64,000 bases of DNA from Helicobacter bilis (GCF_001999985.1 NZ_CP019645.1:62001-126000), one strand, 5' to 3'; counted from the first letter of the stretch, positions 18,441-27,511 are shown. Notes: a model not told the origin generated them from the sequence alone. Numbers and translations are program-made.

Positions 18441-18650
18441 GCTGCCTAGAGGTTTCGTGTTTCTCTTTTATAATTGGTAGTCTATTTAAAATATATTTTT
18501 GGGTTACGCTTTAGAGCTATGTGTGTCGGTATTTCTGTTCTATTTTTATAGTGAAGGGCTTTATAAGCTTTAAGATCTGCCGCCTAATTAACTCGCAAGA
18601 CCCTATTTGTTGTAGCTTTAGTTGGGCTTACACAATACACGAGAGTAGCG
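18441..18650 (+). ncRNA. ssrS: 6S RNA candidate upstream of purD
   Basis: About 205 bases without an ORF, starting just after a TATAAT box. The ends can close a long irregular stem: GCTGC (18441-18445) pairs with GTAGC (18645-18649), and CGTGT (18456-18460) with ACACG (18637-18641). Further inside, GGGTT near 18500 can pair with GACCC near 18600. A long stem with an internal bubble, a length near 200 and a position directly before purD fit 6S RNA, which I recall being next to purD in H. pylori. 6S RNA binds RNA polymerase and mimics an open promoter. I have not run a covariance search, so this is a reasoned candidate. Confidence 0.55.
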
Positions 18651-18687
18651 GATCTTTGGGTATAAGATTCTAACACAAAGGCATATT

Positions 18688-20013
18688 TTGCAAAACTCAT
18701 ATAATACACTACAATCAATCAATGTTTTAATTATCGGCAATGGTGGACGAGAATACAGCATAGCCCTTGCCTTGCAGCAAGATAAAAAAGTAAATAAAAT
18801 CTTTTTCACTCCAGAGAATCCAGCCGCAACGCTATTTTTCAATGCAGGACATTTTAGCTATAAAAACCATGATGAGTTATTAACACATATAAAAGCACAT
18901 AATATAGACTTTGTTATCATAGGACCAGAAGCCCCACTCATGCAAGGTGTGAGTGATTTTTTAGAATCTCATAATATTTTAGTTTTTGGTCCAAGTTATG
19001 CAAACGCAAGGCTTGAAGGCTCAAAGGCTTATATGAAAAGCTTTATTCATAAGCTAAACATTCCTACCGCAAGATATAAGGAAATCACATTAAAAAATAT
19101 AGAGATAGGATATAGCTTTATAGACGCCCTGCCCTTACCTATCGTGCTTAAAGCAAGCGGACTTTGTGGTGGTAAAGGTGTATTGATACTAGATTCTAAA
19201 GAAGAGGCAAAGAAGCAATTATTACTTATGCTAGAGGGCAAACTCTTTGGTGATGCAGGGAAAGAAGTCGTTATTGAAGAGTTTTTAGATGGTTATGAGT
19301 TATCCGTATTTGCTTTAAGTAATGGGAATGATTATGTCGTATTACCAGCATGTCAAGACCATAAAAGATTATTTGATAATGATAAAGGACCAAATACAGG
19401 TGGCATGGGTGCTTATACAAACCTGCCTCAAAAACTCTATAATAAAGTTTTAGAAGAAAAGATTAAAGATAGGATTCTAACTCCAACCTTTAACGCACTA
19501 AAAGAGAATAACACACCCTATAAAGGCGTAATATTTGCAGGGATTATGGTGGTAAAAAATGAGCCATACTTACTTGAATATAATGTGCGTTTTGGCGATC
19601 CAGAATGCGAAGTCTTAATGCCGCTTTTAAAGACTTCAGCCCTAGAGCTTATGTATAGCTATGCTAAGGGTGAGAGTTTAGAGTCGATTCTCTTTAATGA
19701 TATTTGTGTTGTATGCGTGGTAATGACTAGTAGCGATTACGCACAAGATTCTAAATCAAGCGATTATCCAGCAAAAATAACTTTTAATGATATAAATCCA
19801 AAAGACATAAATACAGAATATGGACATCTCGTATTTGCAAATACAAGCTTAAAAGATTCTGTATTACATGCAAATAGCGGAAGAAGCATAGTTGCCATTG
19901 GTAAAGGCAAAAGCCTACAAGAAGCCAGAGATAATGCTTATAGACTTGTAGAAAAGATAGATTTTAAAGGCAAACATTACAGAAAAGACATTGCGTATCA
20001 AGCCTTGCAGTAG
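18688..20013 (+). CDS. purD: phosphoribosylamine-glycine ligase
   Basis: PurD joins glycine to phosphoribosylamine with ATP, step two of purine synthesis. The 441-residue protein has the N-domain NVLIIGNGGREYSIALAL, the central ATP-grasp stretch (VLKASGLCGGKGVLI, then GGMGAYTN) and the metal-site phrase EYNVRFGDPECEVLM. The start is unusual: a TTG with AAAGG six bases upstream and no in-frame ATG before NVLIIG. The gene lies just downstream of the 6S-like RNA on the same strand. Confidence 0.95.
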   Translation: MQNSYNTLQSINVLIIGNGGREYSIALALQQDKKVNKIFFTPENPAATLFFNAGHFSYKNHDELLTHIKAHNIDFVIIGPEAPLMQGVSDFLESHNILVFGPSYANARLEGSKAYMKSFIHKLNIPTARYKEITLKNIEIGYSFIDALPLPIVLKASGLCGGKGVLILDSKEEAKKQLLLMLEGKLFGDAGKEVVIEEFLDGYELSVFALSNGNDYVVLPACQDHKRLFDNDKGPNTGGMGAYTNLPQKLYNKVLEEKIKDRILTPTFNALKENNTPYKGVIFAGIMVVKNEPYLLEYNVRFGDPECEVLMPLLKTSALELMYSYAKGESLESILFNDICVVCVVMTSSDYAQDSKSSDYPAKITFNDINPKDINTEYGHLVFANTSLKDSVLHANSGRSIVAIGKGKSLQEARDNAYRLVEKIDFKGKHYRKDIAYQALQ

Positions 20014-20036
20014 AATCTTTTGCGTGTTATTTGTCT

Positions 20037-20168
20037 ATGATTTTAGATAAGTTTGAAGATGGATGTATGGTTAAGAACCGCTGCTTTATAGTTATCGCTG
20101 TGCTACTATCAGCTGTATTTGGCGTTATTGCTTTTTATCTTGATTTCAGGGATAAATATTCATTATAG
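20037..20168 (+). CDS. possible 43-codon single-pass membrane protein
   Basis: A short frame 23 bases after purD. It is charged at the start (MILDKFEDG), then has one clear membrane segment (CFIVIAVLLSAVFGVIAFYL) and ends DFRDKYSL. A second ATG at codon 11 (MVKNRC) with GGA upstream may be the true start, giving 33 residues. Positively charged residues before the helix suggest an N-in orientation. Ribosome site strength is weak and no homologue is known to me, so it may be chance. Confidence 0.3.
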   Translation: MILDKFEDGCMVKNRCFIVIAVLLSAVFGVIAFYLDFRDKYSL

Positions 20169-20640
20169 TTTTATCTGTTTTTACCTAAATCCAATAACAT
20201 AGCTGTGTTTTATAGTAAAACTTAGGATATAGCTTTAATCACTATAAACACAAATGTGTATCTAACAAGGGTTTTAAAAAGCCATTGTCTAGCTAAAAAG
20301 CTTTAAACTCATAAACTTAAACACCTAGCATTATTTTTAATTCTATAAGTCTTTCATGAAATTTGCAAAACTTTTAATCTGACCTATTAATTTGCGATGC
20401 TGTTTGGGTAAGATAAAGCTATTTTTAGTATAAAAGTAAATACTTTTTTCGGGCTGCTTATTTCATTAATATCTATATAGCGGAAGGTTAGCTTTATTAA
20501 GTGAAATAAAAATAAGCATAAAAAAAACAAATGTATTTTATTGCGTAACATTTTTACCCGTACTTTCTGCCAAAGAGCAATATTAACAAGCATTCTTGCA
20601 TTCCAATTTTGAATACGCGAAATCGTTATATTTAATGATT
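20169..20640. other. intergenic stretch between purD and the nucleotidyltransferase gene
   Basis: About 470 AT-rich bases between convergent genes. A minus-strand frame of 68 codons (20387-20593) contains a hydrophobic stretch but has no ribosome site or recognisable content. Nothing else is supported here. Confidence 0.45.
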
Positions 20641-21375
20641 TTAAAGTCTCTTATTTTTACAATACTCTTCATACAAGGCTAGATCTTCAGGTGTGCCAAT
20701 ACCATGCATGGCGTTAGATTCTATATTATAGATTCCGATTTTTGCACCAGATTTTATTGCGTAATTATAAACAGGACAAGTATAAAACTCGTTATTAACG
20801 CGTTCATTTGCTATAATCATATCAATCGCACTATCAACAAACAACTTTCCGCGCATAAAAAGATAAATCCCAACGGTAGCATGTGTAGAGATAGCCACTT
20901 TTTCTTTCACTTCTACAACTAAATTATTTTGTATTTTTGCAAATGACCATTTTGGATTTTTCTCTTTGTCCTCAAAAGTGAGTATAGAGCCACAAAGCTC
21001 TCTTTGCTTACAATCATTAATAAAATCAGCGATATTGTGCTCTATGATTTGATCGGTGTTTGCAATGAGTAGTGGTGTATCGTTATTCACATATCTATGT
21101 GCATATAAAATCGTGCAAACACTGCCTTCTGTAATCTTATCTATACCAATAAGTTTTACATTCATATTGGGCAGTAACTCTTGTATAACCTGTTGTGTCT
21201 TTGCTAGATATTCATTTCGTGCGATGAGAATATAGTTTGCATTTGGATAATAAAGATTCTCTAAAACACGCACAATCATTGGCTTACCCATTACATCAAT
21301 GAGCGGTTTTGGATTTATAAACCCAGCCTTTGCAAAGCGAGAACCAAGCCCAGCCATAGGGATAACAATATTCAT
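20641..21375 (-). CDS. sugar-phosphate-type nucleotidyltransferase
   Basis: A 244-residue single-domain NTP transferase of the glucose-1-phosphate thymidylyltransferase/cytidylyltransferase superfamily. The N-terminal signature is IPMAGLGSRFAKAGF with NPKPLIDVMGKPM, and the metal-binding Asp lies in LLIANTDQII. It would activate a phosphorylated sugar or small molecule with a nucleotide, feeding surface polysaccharide synthesis. I cannot tell the nucleotide or substrate. AAAGGAAATACAA precedes the ATG. It stands alone, about 10 kb from the glycan-modification region. Confidence 0.75.
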   Translation of the reverse strand: MNIVIPMAGLGSRFAKAGFINPKPLIDVMGKPMIVRVLENLYYPNANYILIARNEYLAKTQQVIQELLPNMNVKLIGIDKITEGSVCTILYAHRYVNNDTPLLIANTDQIIEHNIADFINDCKQRELCGSILTFEDKEKNPKWSFAKIQNNLVVEVKEKVAISTHATVGIYLFMRGKLFVDSAIDMIIANERVNNEFYTCPVYNYAIKSGAKIGIYNIESNAMHGIGTPEDLALYEEYCKNKRL

Positions 21376-21570
21376 TTGTATTTCCTTTAAGATGGTTTAA
21401 ATATAGACTAATCCTAATATAAGATTCTAAAGAGAAAGTATATCAAAAATAGACGAGAAAAACTTACGATAGGGATAAATATATGTATTGTGAGAAAGAC
21501 AAAAGACTCAAATCTTGTGATAGACTTGAGCCATTCTGCTTAGATGGGAATGGTTTGAAAAATGCTTAGA

Positions 21571-22167
21571 TTAAAGTTTAGCACTATTTTGTGAAAGATA
21601 TTCTTTAACACCTTCAGCTGTAGCTTTCATACCTTTATCACCTTTTTGCCAGCCAGCAGGACATACTTCGCCGTGTTCTTTATGGAATAAAATCGCATCA
21701 ACTAAACGCAAATATTCGTCCATATTTCTACCAAGTGGCAAGTCATTGATTGTTGCATGTCGCACGATTTGATTCTCATCAATGATAAAGCTACCGCGTA
21801 ATGCAACCGCACCGCCAAATAGCACATCATAATCTCTTGAAATCTGCTTTGTAATATCAGATACCATAGGGAAGCTAACTTGTCCTATACCACCCTCATT
21901 TACCGGTGTGTTTCTCCATGCAAAATGCACAACATCAGAGTCAATAGATACACCGATTACATTCACACCGCGTTCATTAAAAGCTTTCACTCTCTTATCC
22001 ATAGCGATGATTTCACTAGGGCATACAAAAGTAAAGTCTTTGGGCCAGAAAAATAGGACTGCACCATTTTTGCCTAAATTTTTACTTAATTCAAAATCAT
22101 TTACAATACTACCATTTGCTAATACAGCTGGAGCAGTAAAATCTGGGGCTTTTCTTGTTACTAACAT
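21571..22167 (-). CDS. 2-Cys peroxiredoxin (AhpC/TsaA)
   Basis: A 198-residue typical 2-Cys peroxiredoxin that reduces peroxides using thioredoxin in the cytoplasm. The peroxidatic Cys49 is in DFTFVCPSEI and the resolving Cys169 in HGEVCPAGW. AAGGAG lies just before the ATG. It is monocistronic by spacing. In Helicobacter this is an abundant antioxidant protein and chaperone (family knowledge). I see no operator. Confidence 0.95.
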   Translation of the reverse strand: MLVTRKAPDFTAPAVLANGSIVNDFELSKNLGKNGAVLFFWPKDFTFVCPSEIIAMDKRVKAFNERGVNVIGVSIDSDVVHFAWRNTPVNEGGIGQVSFPMVSDITKQISRDYDVLFGGAVALRGSFIIDENQIVRHATINDLPLGRNMDEYLRLVDAILFHKEHGEVCPAGWQKGDKGMKATAEGVKEYLSQNSAKL

Positions 22168-22282
22168 AATGTCTCCTTAAAAAAATATTAAACGATAACA
22201 AATAATTATTATCGCTTGTATTCTAGCAAATTTTGTTTAATAAAAATGCACTTGCACTCTACAAAAAGCATGCGACTAGATT

Positions 22283-23419
22283 CTAATGATTCACATAATC
22301 TATTTGCTTCATAGCTACATTTTCTGTTGGCACTTTTTCTTGCTTTCTTGCTCGATATAAAAGCGGGTCAAAGAATACAAGTAATGGATAGCCTTTTTCT
22401 TTTAATGTGCTAAATGCACTCACAGGCAGGAAGTCATCTTTTGGATATTGCTGTTTTAAGTCCATTGCCTCGCTTGTTTTGCCGACTTCAAGCAAGATAT
22501 AAAAGTAGGCTAATACGCTTTGTTCTACTTCTTTGCTTAAAGTTTCAAAGACACTAAGCCAGAAATTAATATTATCTTGTCGTAATAATTCGCATACAGA
22601 AATCGCTAATCCTAGATATTCTCTCTCATTCATGCTTACTTTTTTGCATGTTTGTATTACCATATCTTTTTGTATGCTAATATTACCTTTCGCACATGTT
22701 TTCACAAGCCCTAGAAGTGTAGTGTATGTGAGATGATTTTTATCTAGATTCAATGCCTTCTGCAAGACTTTTTGTTGCCCATTCAGTAAAACTTCCCATG
22801 CCTTATCATAAATTGCTTGTGTGCTGTTTTGTGTATAAAGATTCTGCCCCATAAAATCTTTATTAAAGTCTTGTTTCAGTGTATCAAATGCTTTTTGAGA
22901 ATCATCTTTGATAGCATTTTTTGCATTGAGATTATAGAGTGGGTGGCTTGGATTTAAGCGTATTTTAGGATCATTTTTGCCATCTTCTATTTCTTTAAAG
23001 CTATTAAATATGGAATCTATCTTTTCATAGTTTGTGTTATGTGATTTTGTATCGGGTAATAAAATAAATCTCTGCAAAGTCTTTGAAAGTGTCTTTAACT
23101 CTGTGTTTGAAAATACTCTCTCTCTTACAGGATTCCCTAACATTTGTTCTTGTATTTGAGTGAAAAGCTTCTCAATATCTCTATGCAAAGTCATGCTTTT
23201 AAACTTTTGCACAAGTGATGCAAAGCCCATAAAAAGCAAGGCAAGCACAAATAAAAATACTGCAGGCAAACATATCCATAATGCAACAGGCAAAGTTATA
23301 CTAAACTCCACTAAAAGCGTATTTTGAAGTGTATAATAATCTGTGCTAATATAGAATGTATAAGCACCAACAAGCACTAAAAACAATAATGCAAAACTAA
23401 AAAAATATCGAATCTTCAT
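22283..23419 (-). CDS. membrane-anchored protein of unknown function
   Basis: A 378-residue protein with two N-terminal membrane segments (YFFSFALLFLVLVGAYTFYI and LPVALWICLPAVFLFVLALLF), then a long soluble, mostly helical part. Phrases such as KAWEVLLNGQQKVLQKALNLDKNH and LLEVGKTSEAMDLKQQYP hint at TPR-like helical repeats, though none is strong. It overlaps the upstream DksA-like gene by four bases (ATGA) and so belongs to the accD-rlmH-dksA transcript. I do not recognise the family. Confidence 0.75.
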   Translation of the reverse strand: MKIRYFFSFALLFLVLVGAYTFYISTDYYTLQNTLLVEFSITLPVALWICLPAVFLFVLALLFMGFASLVQKFKSMTLHRDIEKLFTQIQEQMLGNPVRERVFSNTELKTLSKTLQRFILLPDTKSHNTNYEKIDSIFNSFKEIEDGKNDPKIRLNPSHPLYNLNAKNAIKDDSQKAFDTLKQDFNKDFMGQNLYTQNSTQAIYDKAWEVLLNGQQKVLQKALNLDKNHLTYTTLLGLVKTCAKGNISIQKDMVIQTCKKVSMNEREYLGLAISVCELLRQDNINFWLSVFETLSKEVEQSVLAYFYILLEVGKTSEAMDLKQQYPKDDFLPVSAFSTLKEKGYPLLVFFDPLLYRARKQEKVPTENVAMKQIDYVNH

Positions 23420-23784
23420 GTTCTCTCCTTTTGCTTTTCGCTTTTTTCATAAATCTCGCGACAATTAATACAGAATCTTGCATGCGGTTTTGCCTGCAAT
23501 CTCTCAATGCCAATTTCATCTTCACACATTTCACAAATGCCATAGATTCCATCATCAAACTTCGCAAGAGACGCGCTGATTTCTTTCATCTCTTTTTGAT
23601 TGCGTTCTAACATGGAATCATCAAATCGCAGTTGTGATTGTGTAGAGATAATATCTGCATTTTCATTGAGTTTTAACGCACTCATCTCTTGTAAGCTTTT
23701 ATGTAAGTTTAAGCTTAATCCATCTAAATATTCTAATCGTTTTTCTAATGTTTGTCTCAATGATAACAAATCTTCATCACGCAT
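23416..23784 (-). CDS. DksA/TraR-type zinc-finger protein
   Basis: A 122-residue protein with an N-terminal coiled-coil (1-75) and a C-terminal C4 zinc finger: Cys84 and Cys87 (CEMC) and Cys105 and Cys108 (CINC). The GIYGICEMCEDEIGIERLQA stretch is the TraR/DksA signature. Such proteins enter the RNA polymerase secondary channel and act with ppGpp in the stringent response. The coiled-coil tip, where DksA carries an acidic pair, is not obvious. It lies between rlmH and the membrane protein in an apparent operon. Confidence 0.85.
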   Translation of the reverse strand: MRDEDLLSLRQTLEKRLEYLDGLSLNLHKSLQEMSALKLNENADIISTQSQLRFDDSMLERNQKEMKEISASLAKFDDGIYGICEMCEDEIGIERLQAKPHARFCINCREIYEKSEKQKERT

Positions 23785-23796
23785 TCTTTTTCCTTA

Positions 23797-24261
23797 CTAA
23801 AGCTTATGGTATGGGTGTTTATTGATAATACTCAGTGAGCGATAAATCTGCTCTAAAAGCACAATTTTTGCAATTTCGTGGCTAAAAGTTAATGTGCTTA
23901 GACTGATTGTTTTATGCTGTTTTAATACTTCTTTTTCAAAGCCAAATGCCCCTGCAATAAAAAATTTTATAATGCCACTTTGTGTGCTATAAGATTCTAT
24001 CATGCGACTAAATCCTATTGAAGTAAGCTTTTCTCCCTCTGCATCAAGTAAAACGCTTTGCTTATCAAGGTATTTAGAAAATGCCATTGTATAGCTTTGC
24101 TTTGCGATATTAAAATCTTGCTTTTGTGCTTCTTGTATGCGTTTATTAAACATATTAAAAAAGCTTAGTGTAGCACCAAAACCCTTGCAAGCCTTGCTAT
24201 AATACTGCATTATATCCCCTAGCATTTCATTTTTATGAATTGTATATATATGTATTTTCAT
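23797..24261 (-). CDS. rlmH: 23S rRNA pseudouridine1915 N3-methyltransferase RlmH
   Basis: A SPOUT-class methyltransferase of about 154 residues from the ATG at 24261 (MKIHIYTIHKNE), which matches the family start better than an ATG nine bases earlier. The SAM-binding knot includes FFIAGAFGFEKEVL and LSLSTLTFSHEIAKIVLLEQIYRS. The C-terminus HPYHKL is characteristic. The gene overlaps the end of accD by 29 bases, so the two are probably translated in series; the same pair is adjacent in H. pylori (from memory). Confidence 0.92.
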   Translation of the reverse strand: MKIHIYTIHKNEMLGDIMQYYSKACKGFGATLSFFNMFNKRIQEAQKQDFNIAKQSYTMAFSKYLDKQSVLLDAEGEKLTSIGFSRMIESYSTQSGIIKFFIAGAFGFEKEVLKQHKTISLSTLTFSHEIAKIVLLEQIYRSLSIINKHPYHKL

Positions 24262-25102
24262 AAGGCACAAGCATTTTAATAAGATCGCTTAAAGTATGCT
24301 TCAAATCTTTACGCGATACAATCATATCTATTAGTCCATGTTCAAGCAAAAACTCTGCAGTTTGAAAGCCCTCTGGTAAATCTGTGCCAATTGTTTGCTT
24401 AATAACTCTTGCCCCTGCAAAGCCTATCATAGCACCCGGTTCTGCAATGATTATATCCCCTAAAAATGCAAATGACGCTGAAACACCCCCGAAAGTAGGG
24501 TCAGTTAGCACAGAGATATAAGGTAGTTTTGCTTCAGCAAGTTTGCCTAATGCCGCTGAAGTTTTTGCCATTTGCATGAGTGAATAGGTAGATTCTTGCA
24601 TTCTAGCTCCACCACTTGTAGATACAATGATTAAGCCTTGCTTTTTGCTAATAGCACGATTGATTGCCCTTACAATCTTTTCACCCTCAACACTGCCTAA
24701 GCTACCACCCATAAATGAAAAATCAAAGATTACAATCTGTGCTTCTTTGCCATGTATAAGGGCTTCCCCTGATATAACCGCACTTTTTCTCTTTGTCTTT
24801 GCAAAGCCCTCTTCAATTCTTTTTGTATAGCTTTTTTTATCCACAAATGCAAGCGGATCGTTTGGAGCTAAATCATTGTCATATTCAATAAAAGTATCAG
24901 AATCACAAATAAGATTCAGTCTATCTTGTGCGTTGATTCTAAAATGATGGGAACATTTTGAACATACATAAGAACTCTCAATCACTTCTTTATTATACAT
25001 AACCGCACCGCAGCTGGGACATTTTGTCCAGTGTTGGGCTGCATCTTTTCTATCTCTAGAATCTTCTCGTTTAAAGTTTTTAAAAAAATCTGAAAAACCC
25101 AT
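24233..25102 (-). CDS. accD: acetyl-CoA carboxylase carboxyltransferase subunit beta
   Basis: AccD with AccA transfers carboxyl from biotin to acetyl-CoA to make malonyl-CoA for fatty acid synthesis. About 289 residues from the ATG at 25102, which has AAGGAAGG upstream. The N-terminal zinc ribbon is CPSCGAVMY and CSKCSHHFR. The crotonase-like core has SGGARMQEST and the acyl-CoA loop GGVSASFAFLGDI. It begins right after the stop of the IMPase-like gene. Confidence 0.95.
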   Translation of the reverse strand: MGFSDFFKNFKREDSRDRKDAAQHWTKCPSCGAVMYNKEVIESSYVCSKCSHHFRINAQDRLNLICDSDTFIEYDNDLAPNDPLAFVDKKSYTKRIEEGFAKTKRKSAVISGEALIHGKEAQIVIFDFSFMGGSLGSVEGEKIVRAINRAISKKQGLIIVSTSGGARMQESTYSLMQMAKTSAALGKLAEAKLPYISVLTDPTFGGVSASFAFLGDIIIAEPGAMIGFAGARVIKQTIGTDLPEGFQTAEFLLEHGLIDMIVSRKDLKHTLSDLIKMLVPYENTYIYNS

Positions 25103-25103
25103 T

Positions 25104-26159
25104 TTACCTTCCTTTAAATTTATCAACAATATCTAAATCTGTTGTAATTAAAATATGAGAAATCACTTCCTTGCATTCCTTTAGTGCTGGTATAGCCTTA
25201 TGATAAGATTCTAAATTGCCACAAATGATTTGATTTTGAGCTAGATAGAATCCTGCCATACCATCATATTTTCTAACCTGCGTTGGCAAAAGCACAAACA
25301 AATAGCGAAAGCTAAATGCAAGACTTAGGGCAATAGCCCCAAGACTGCGGAATTTCAAACCGCTTTCTGCTAAAAAAGACGCCCATTTAGCATGCTGCAT
25401 AGCCTTTTCAAATATGCCACATTCAAGCTTTTCTGTGATAACTTTTTGCGGTCTAAAGATTAGTATTTGACTAGCAAACATTGCATGTAAAAAGTTTGTA
25501 TCAAATGCTGGAAGATATTGTGCAGATTCTCTAATCGCATCACACGCATTTGCTATAAAGACATCTTTTTTTGCGGTATTGCTATTTTGCAAAAGCCTTG
25601 TAAAATTACATGGTATATAGCATGAGTGCATAGAAGTTGGCTTTTTTGCAGTGCTTGCATATACAATATATTCTGGTTGCAAATCTGCAATAAAAGTCTG
25701 CAAACTAAAAATACAAGGCATTTTTGTAAGAGCTAATAAATCATCATTAAGATAGGCTATCTCACATGAGATATAATTCACCACACAAGCCTCACGCACT
25801 CTACCATTCTCATCACACAAGGCTACACTCGCACCAAAATATGGAATATTTGACTTAAAGTTACTACTGCCATCAAGCGGGTCTAGCACAATTGTGCCTT
25901 TTGCATTACTATCGCCTTTTAATAATCCGCTTTCTTCAGAATCAATATGATAATGTGGCAACAAAAACTTAGAAAATATAGATTCTGCAAGTAAATCCGC
26001 CCCACTACTACGATCGCCACCCGCACCAACGCCAAAACTCTCATGCAATATTGAATCTTGCGTATGTAAAAGGCGTATAACCTCCACACTTGCAAGCACA
26101 ACTCGCATAAAAAAATCTCGTTGCAACAAAGGAAGCAAAGTATCTAGTGAGAGATTCAT
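25104..26159 (-). CDS. inositol-monophosphatase-family phosphatase
   Basis: A 351-residue member of the lithium-sensitive phosphatase superfamily. Metal-binding motifs are SEESG (about 75) and VLDPLDGSSNF (about 93), the latter the family signature DPxDGSxN. The C-terminal half is longer than in inositol monophosphatases and may be closer to fructose-1,6-bisphosphatase-like or PAP phosphatase proteins; the substrate is undetermined. It is followed immediately by accD and preceded by efp (three bases), so efp, this gene, accD, rlmH and dksA form one block. Confidence 0.8.
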   Translation of the reverse strand: MNLSLDTLLPLLQRDFFMRVVLASVEVIRLLHTQDSILHESFGVGAGGDRSSGADLLAESIFSKFLLPHYHIDSEESGLLKGDSNAKGTIVLDPLDGSSNFKSNIPYFGASVALCDENGRVREACVVNYISCEIAYLNDDLLALTKMPCIFSLQTFIADLQPEYIVYASTAKKPTSMHSCYIPCNFTRLLQNSNTAKKDVFIANACDAIRESAQYLPAFDTNFLHAMFASQILIFRPQKVITEKLECGIFEKAMQHAKWASFLAESGLKFRSLGAIALSLAFSFRYLFVLLPTQVRKYDGMAGFYLAQNQIICGNLESYHKAIPALKECKEVISHILITTDLDIVDKFKGR

Positions 26160-26162
26160 AAC

Positions 26163-26726
26163 CTATTTAACCTTTTCTATATACTCACCTGTCTCTGTAT
26201 TCACTCTTATTGTCTCACCCTCTAATACATGGAATGGAATCTGCACCACCGCACCTGTCTCTAAAGTCGCTGGTTTTTTACCCGCACTTGAAGTATCGCC
26301 TTTAAAATTTGGCGGAGTTTCTACTATCTTTAGCTCAACTATTTGTGGGACATTAACCGATATTGCCTTGTCATTATAAAGCAATACACTCACATTCATG
26401 CTATCTAAAAGCCATTTTGCACTATCGCCAACTTGCTCTTCACTCAAACCCACCTGCTCATAAGTTTCATTATCCATAAATTGATACAGCTCACCATCAT
26501 GATAGAGATATTGCATACCTTTTTCAATAATATTTGGCGTTTCACATTTATCACCTGCATGAAAAGTTTTTTCAATTACCTTGCCATCTAAAAAACTTTT
26601 GATTTTCACACGCACAAACGCAGGACCTTTACCCGGCTTTACATGTTGATACTCTGTGATTCTATAAGGGATTCCATCGATTTCGATTTTCAAACCTTTT
26701 TTAAGATCGCCCATTTCAATTGTCAT
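26163..26726 (-). CDS. efp: translation elongation factor P
   Basis: A 187-residue EF-P that rescues ribosomes stalled at polyproline. The tRNA-mimic domain I holds the loop [14 protein letters not shown] with the lysine that is modified in some species. The C-terminal domain reads [17 protein letters not shown]. Nearly the whole protein matches H. pylori EF-P as I remember it. The gene opens the efp-accD block. Confidence 0.97.
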   Translation of the reverse strand: MTIEMGDLKKGLKIEIDGIPYRITEYQHVKPGKGPAFVRVKIKSFLDGKVIEKTFHAGDKCETPNIIEKGMQYLYHDGELYQFMDNETYEQVGLSEEQVGDSAKWLLDSMNVSVLLYNDKAISVNVPQIVELKIVETPPNFKGDTSSAGKKPATLETGAVVQIPFHVLEGETIRVNTETGEYIEKVK

Positions 26727-26873
26727 TGCTATCCTTCTATTAAAAAATATTTTGGTATTTTACTCATTTATGTATAATAAAAACATAAAAACTGCAAAAT
26801 TTAGAATGAAATATATGTGCGATACATTAGCCTCTTGGAATTATTTATCGTATTTATATTTTTGCTTGACTTG

Positions 26874-26888
26874 TTTTTTTTGTAGAAT
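26874..26888 (+). promoter_or_regulatory. T8 tract and -10 box before the 55-codon gene
   Basis: Eight T (26874-26881), then G and TAGAAT (26883-26888), the same design as the T13 and T14 promoters elsewhere in the window. TTGAC lies just upstream but too close to be a standard -35. Transcription would start near 26895, 39 bases before the start codon. Confidence 0.55.
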
Positions 26889-26933
26889 GCCGACATGCCA
26901 GATTTGGCAGATTTTTTTATTAAGGAGTCTATT

Positions 26934-27101
26934 ATGACAATTAGAGATGCAGCACATGCAAGAGAGTTGGCACAAAAAGCAAAAGCATTGAAGGCTACAC
27001 ATAATCAAGCAGATAAGGCAGAGTTTGAGAAAATTAAGACTGCACTGCTTAGTCAAGGATATGGCGCTCTTGTGCGTGAATATGGTATTGAGAGTTGGTG
27101 A
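26934..27101 (+). CDS. small helical protein of unknown function (55 residues)
   Basis: Starts MTIRDAAHARELAQ with AAGGAG seven bases upstream, a strong ribosome site; a 13-codon extension upstream lacks one. The product is charged and almost wholly helical, with Ala/Lys/Glu heptads, ending LVREYGIESW. There is no membrane segment. A promoter of the T-tract type precedes it and a multi-hairpin region plus a strong terminator follows (27106-27332), so the transcript would be about 430 bases. I do not recognise the family. Confidence 0.65.
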   Translation: MTIRDAAHARELAQKAKALKATHNQADKAEFEKIKTALLSQGYGALVREYGIESW

Positions 27102-27105
27102 TATA

Positions 27106-27295
27106 AGACTATGCAAGATAAATAGCTCTTATTTAGCATTATAGTCTTTTAGGCGGGGAAACATGCCTGTTAGACTATAAACAACATGCTTATCATGCTA
27201 AATGGTATCTTGGTTAGTGTGATAGGAAGTTTCATAGCTTCTTAATAAGATAAAAGTAGAACTTTTCTTAGGAAAAGTTAAACGCCCTGAAAGAA
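27106..27295 (+). ncRNA. multi-hairpin RNA region with alternative helices
   Basis: The word AGACTAT occurs at 27106-27112 and 27172-27178, and its complement ATAGTCT at 27141-27147, so that strand can pair with either neighbour. The second choice is extended by AGGC/GCCT (27151-27154/27165-27168). An outer helix ATTTAGCAT/ATGCTAAAT (27131-27139/27195-27203) encloses it. Further on AACTTTTC/GAAAAGTT (27260-27267/27272-27279) forms another hairpin. The stretch ends in a terminator. It could be the structured 3' part of the small-protein mRNA, a processed sRNA or an attenuator. No known RNA family is recognised. Confidence 0.5.
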
Positions 27296-27332
27296 AGAAT
27301 CAAGGTGCGATTTATCTCGCCTTGATTCTTTT
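27296..27332 (+). terminator. strong intrinsic terminator
   Basis: A 15-base stem (27296-27310 with 27315-27329) with one mismatch and a four-base loop, followed by TTTT. Read from the other strand the stem is followed by TTTCTTTC, so it could also stop transcripts from uppS, though it lies 180 bases past that gene. Confidence 0.85.
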
Positions 27333-27511
27333 GTATCCTATGATATACTAAATACGACATACTGATGAAATTTAGAATCTAGCCACTTTAAAATCTTTTA
27401 TTTCATTCATAGAATTTATGATATTCATATAATCTTAATCATAAAAAGAAGTCATATAACAGAAGAATTAAATAGTTATAATTTTATCTCTGATTTAATC
27501 TGTTAAATCAT
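27333..27511. other. gap before uppS 3' end
   Basis: About 180 AT-rich bases between the terminator and the end of uppS. No feature seen. Together with the RNA region it makes up the 410-base ORF-free stretch here. Confidence 0.4.

Noticed and set aside
20387-20593. 68-codon minus-strand frame with a hydrophobic stretch
   Set aside because: No ribosome site and no recognisable pattern; typical of AT-rich gaps.
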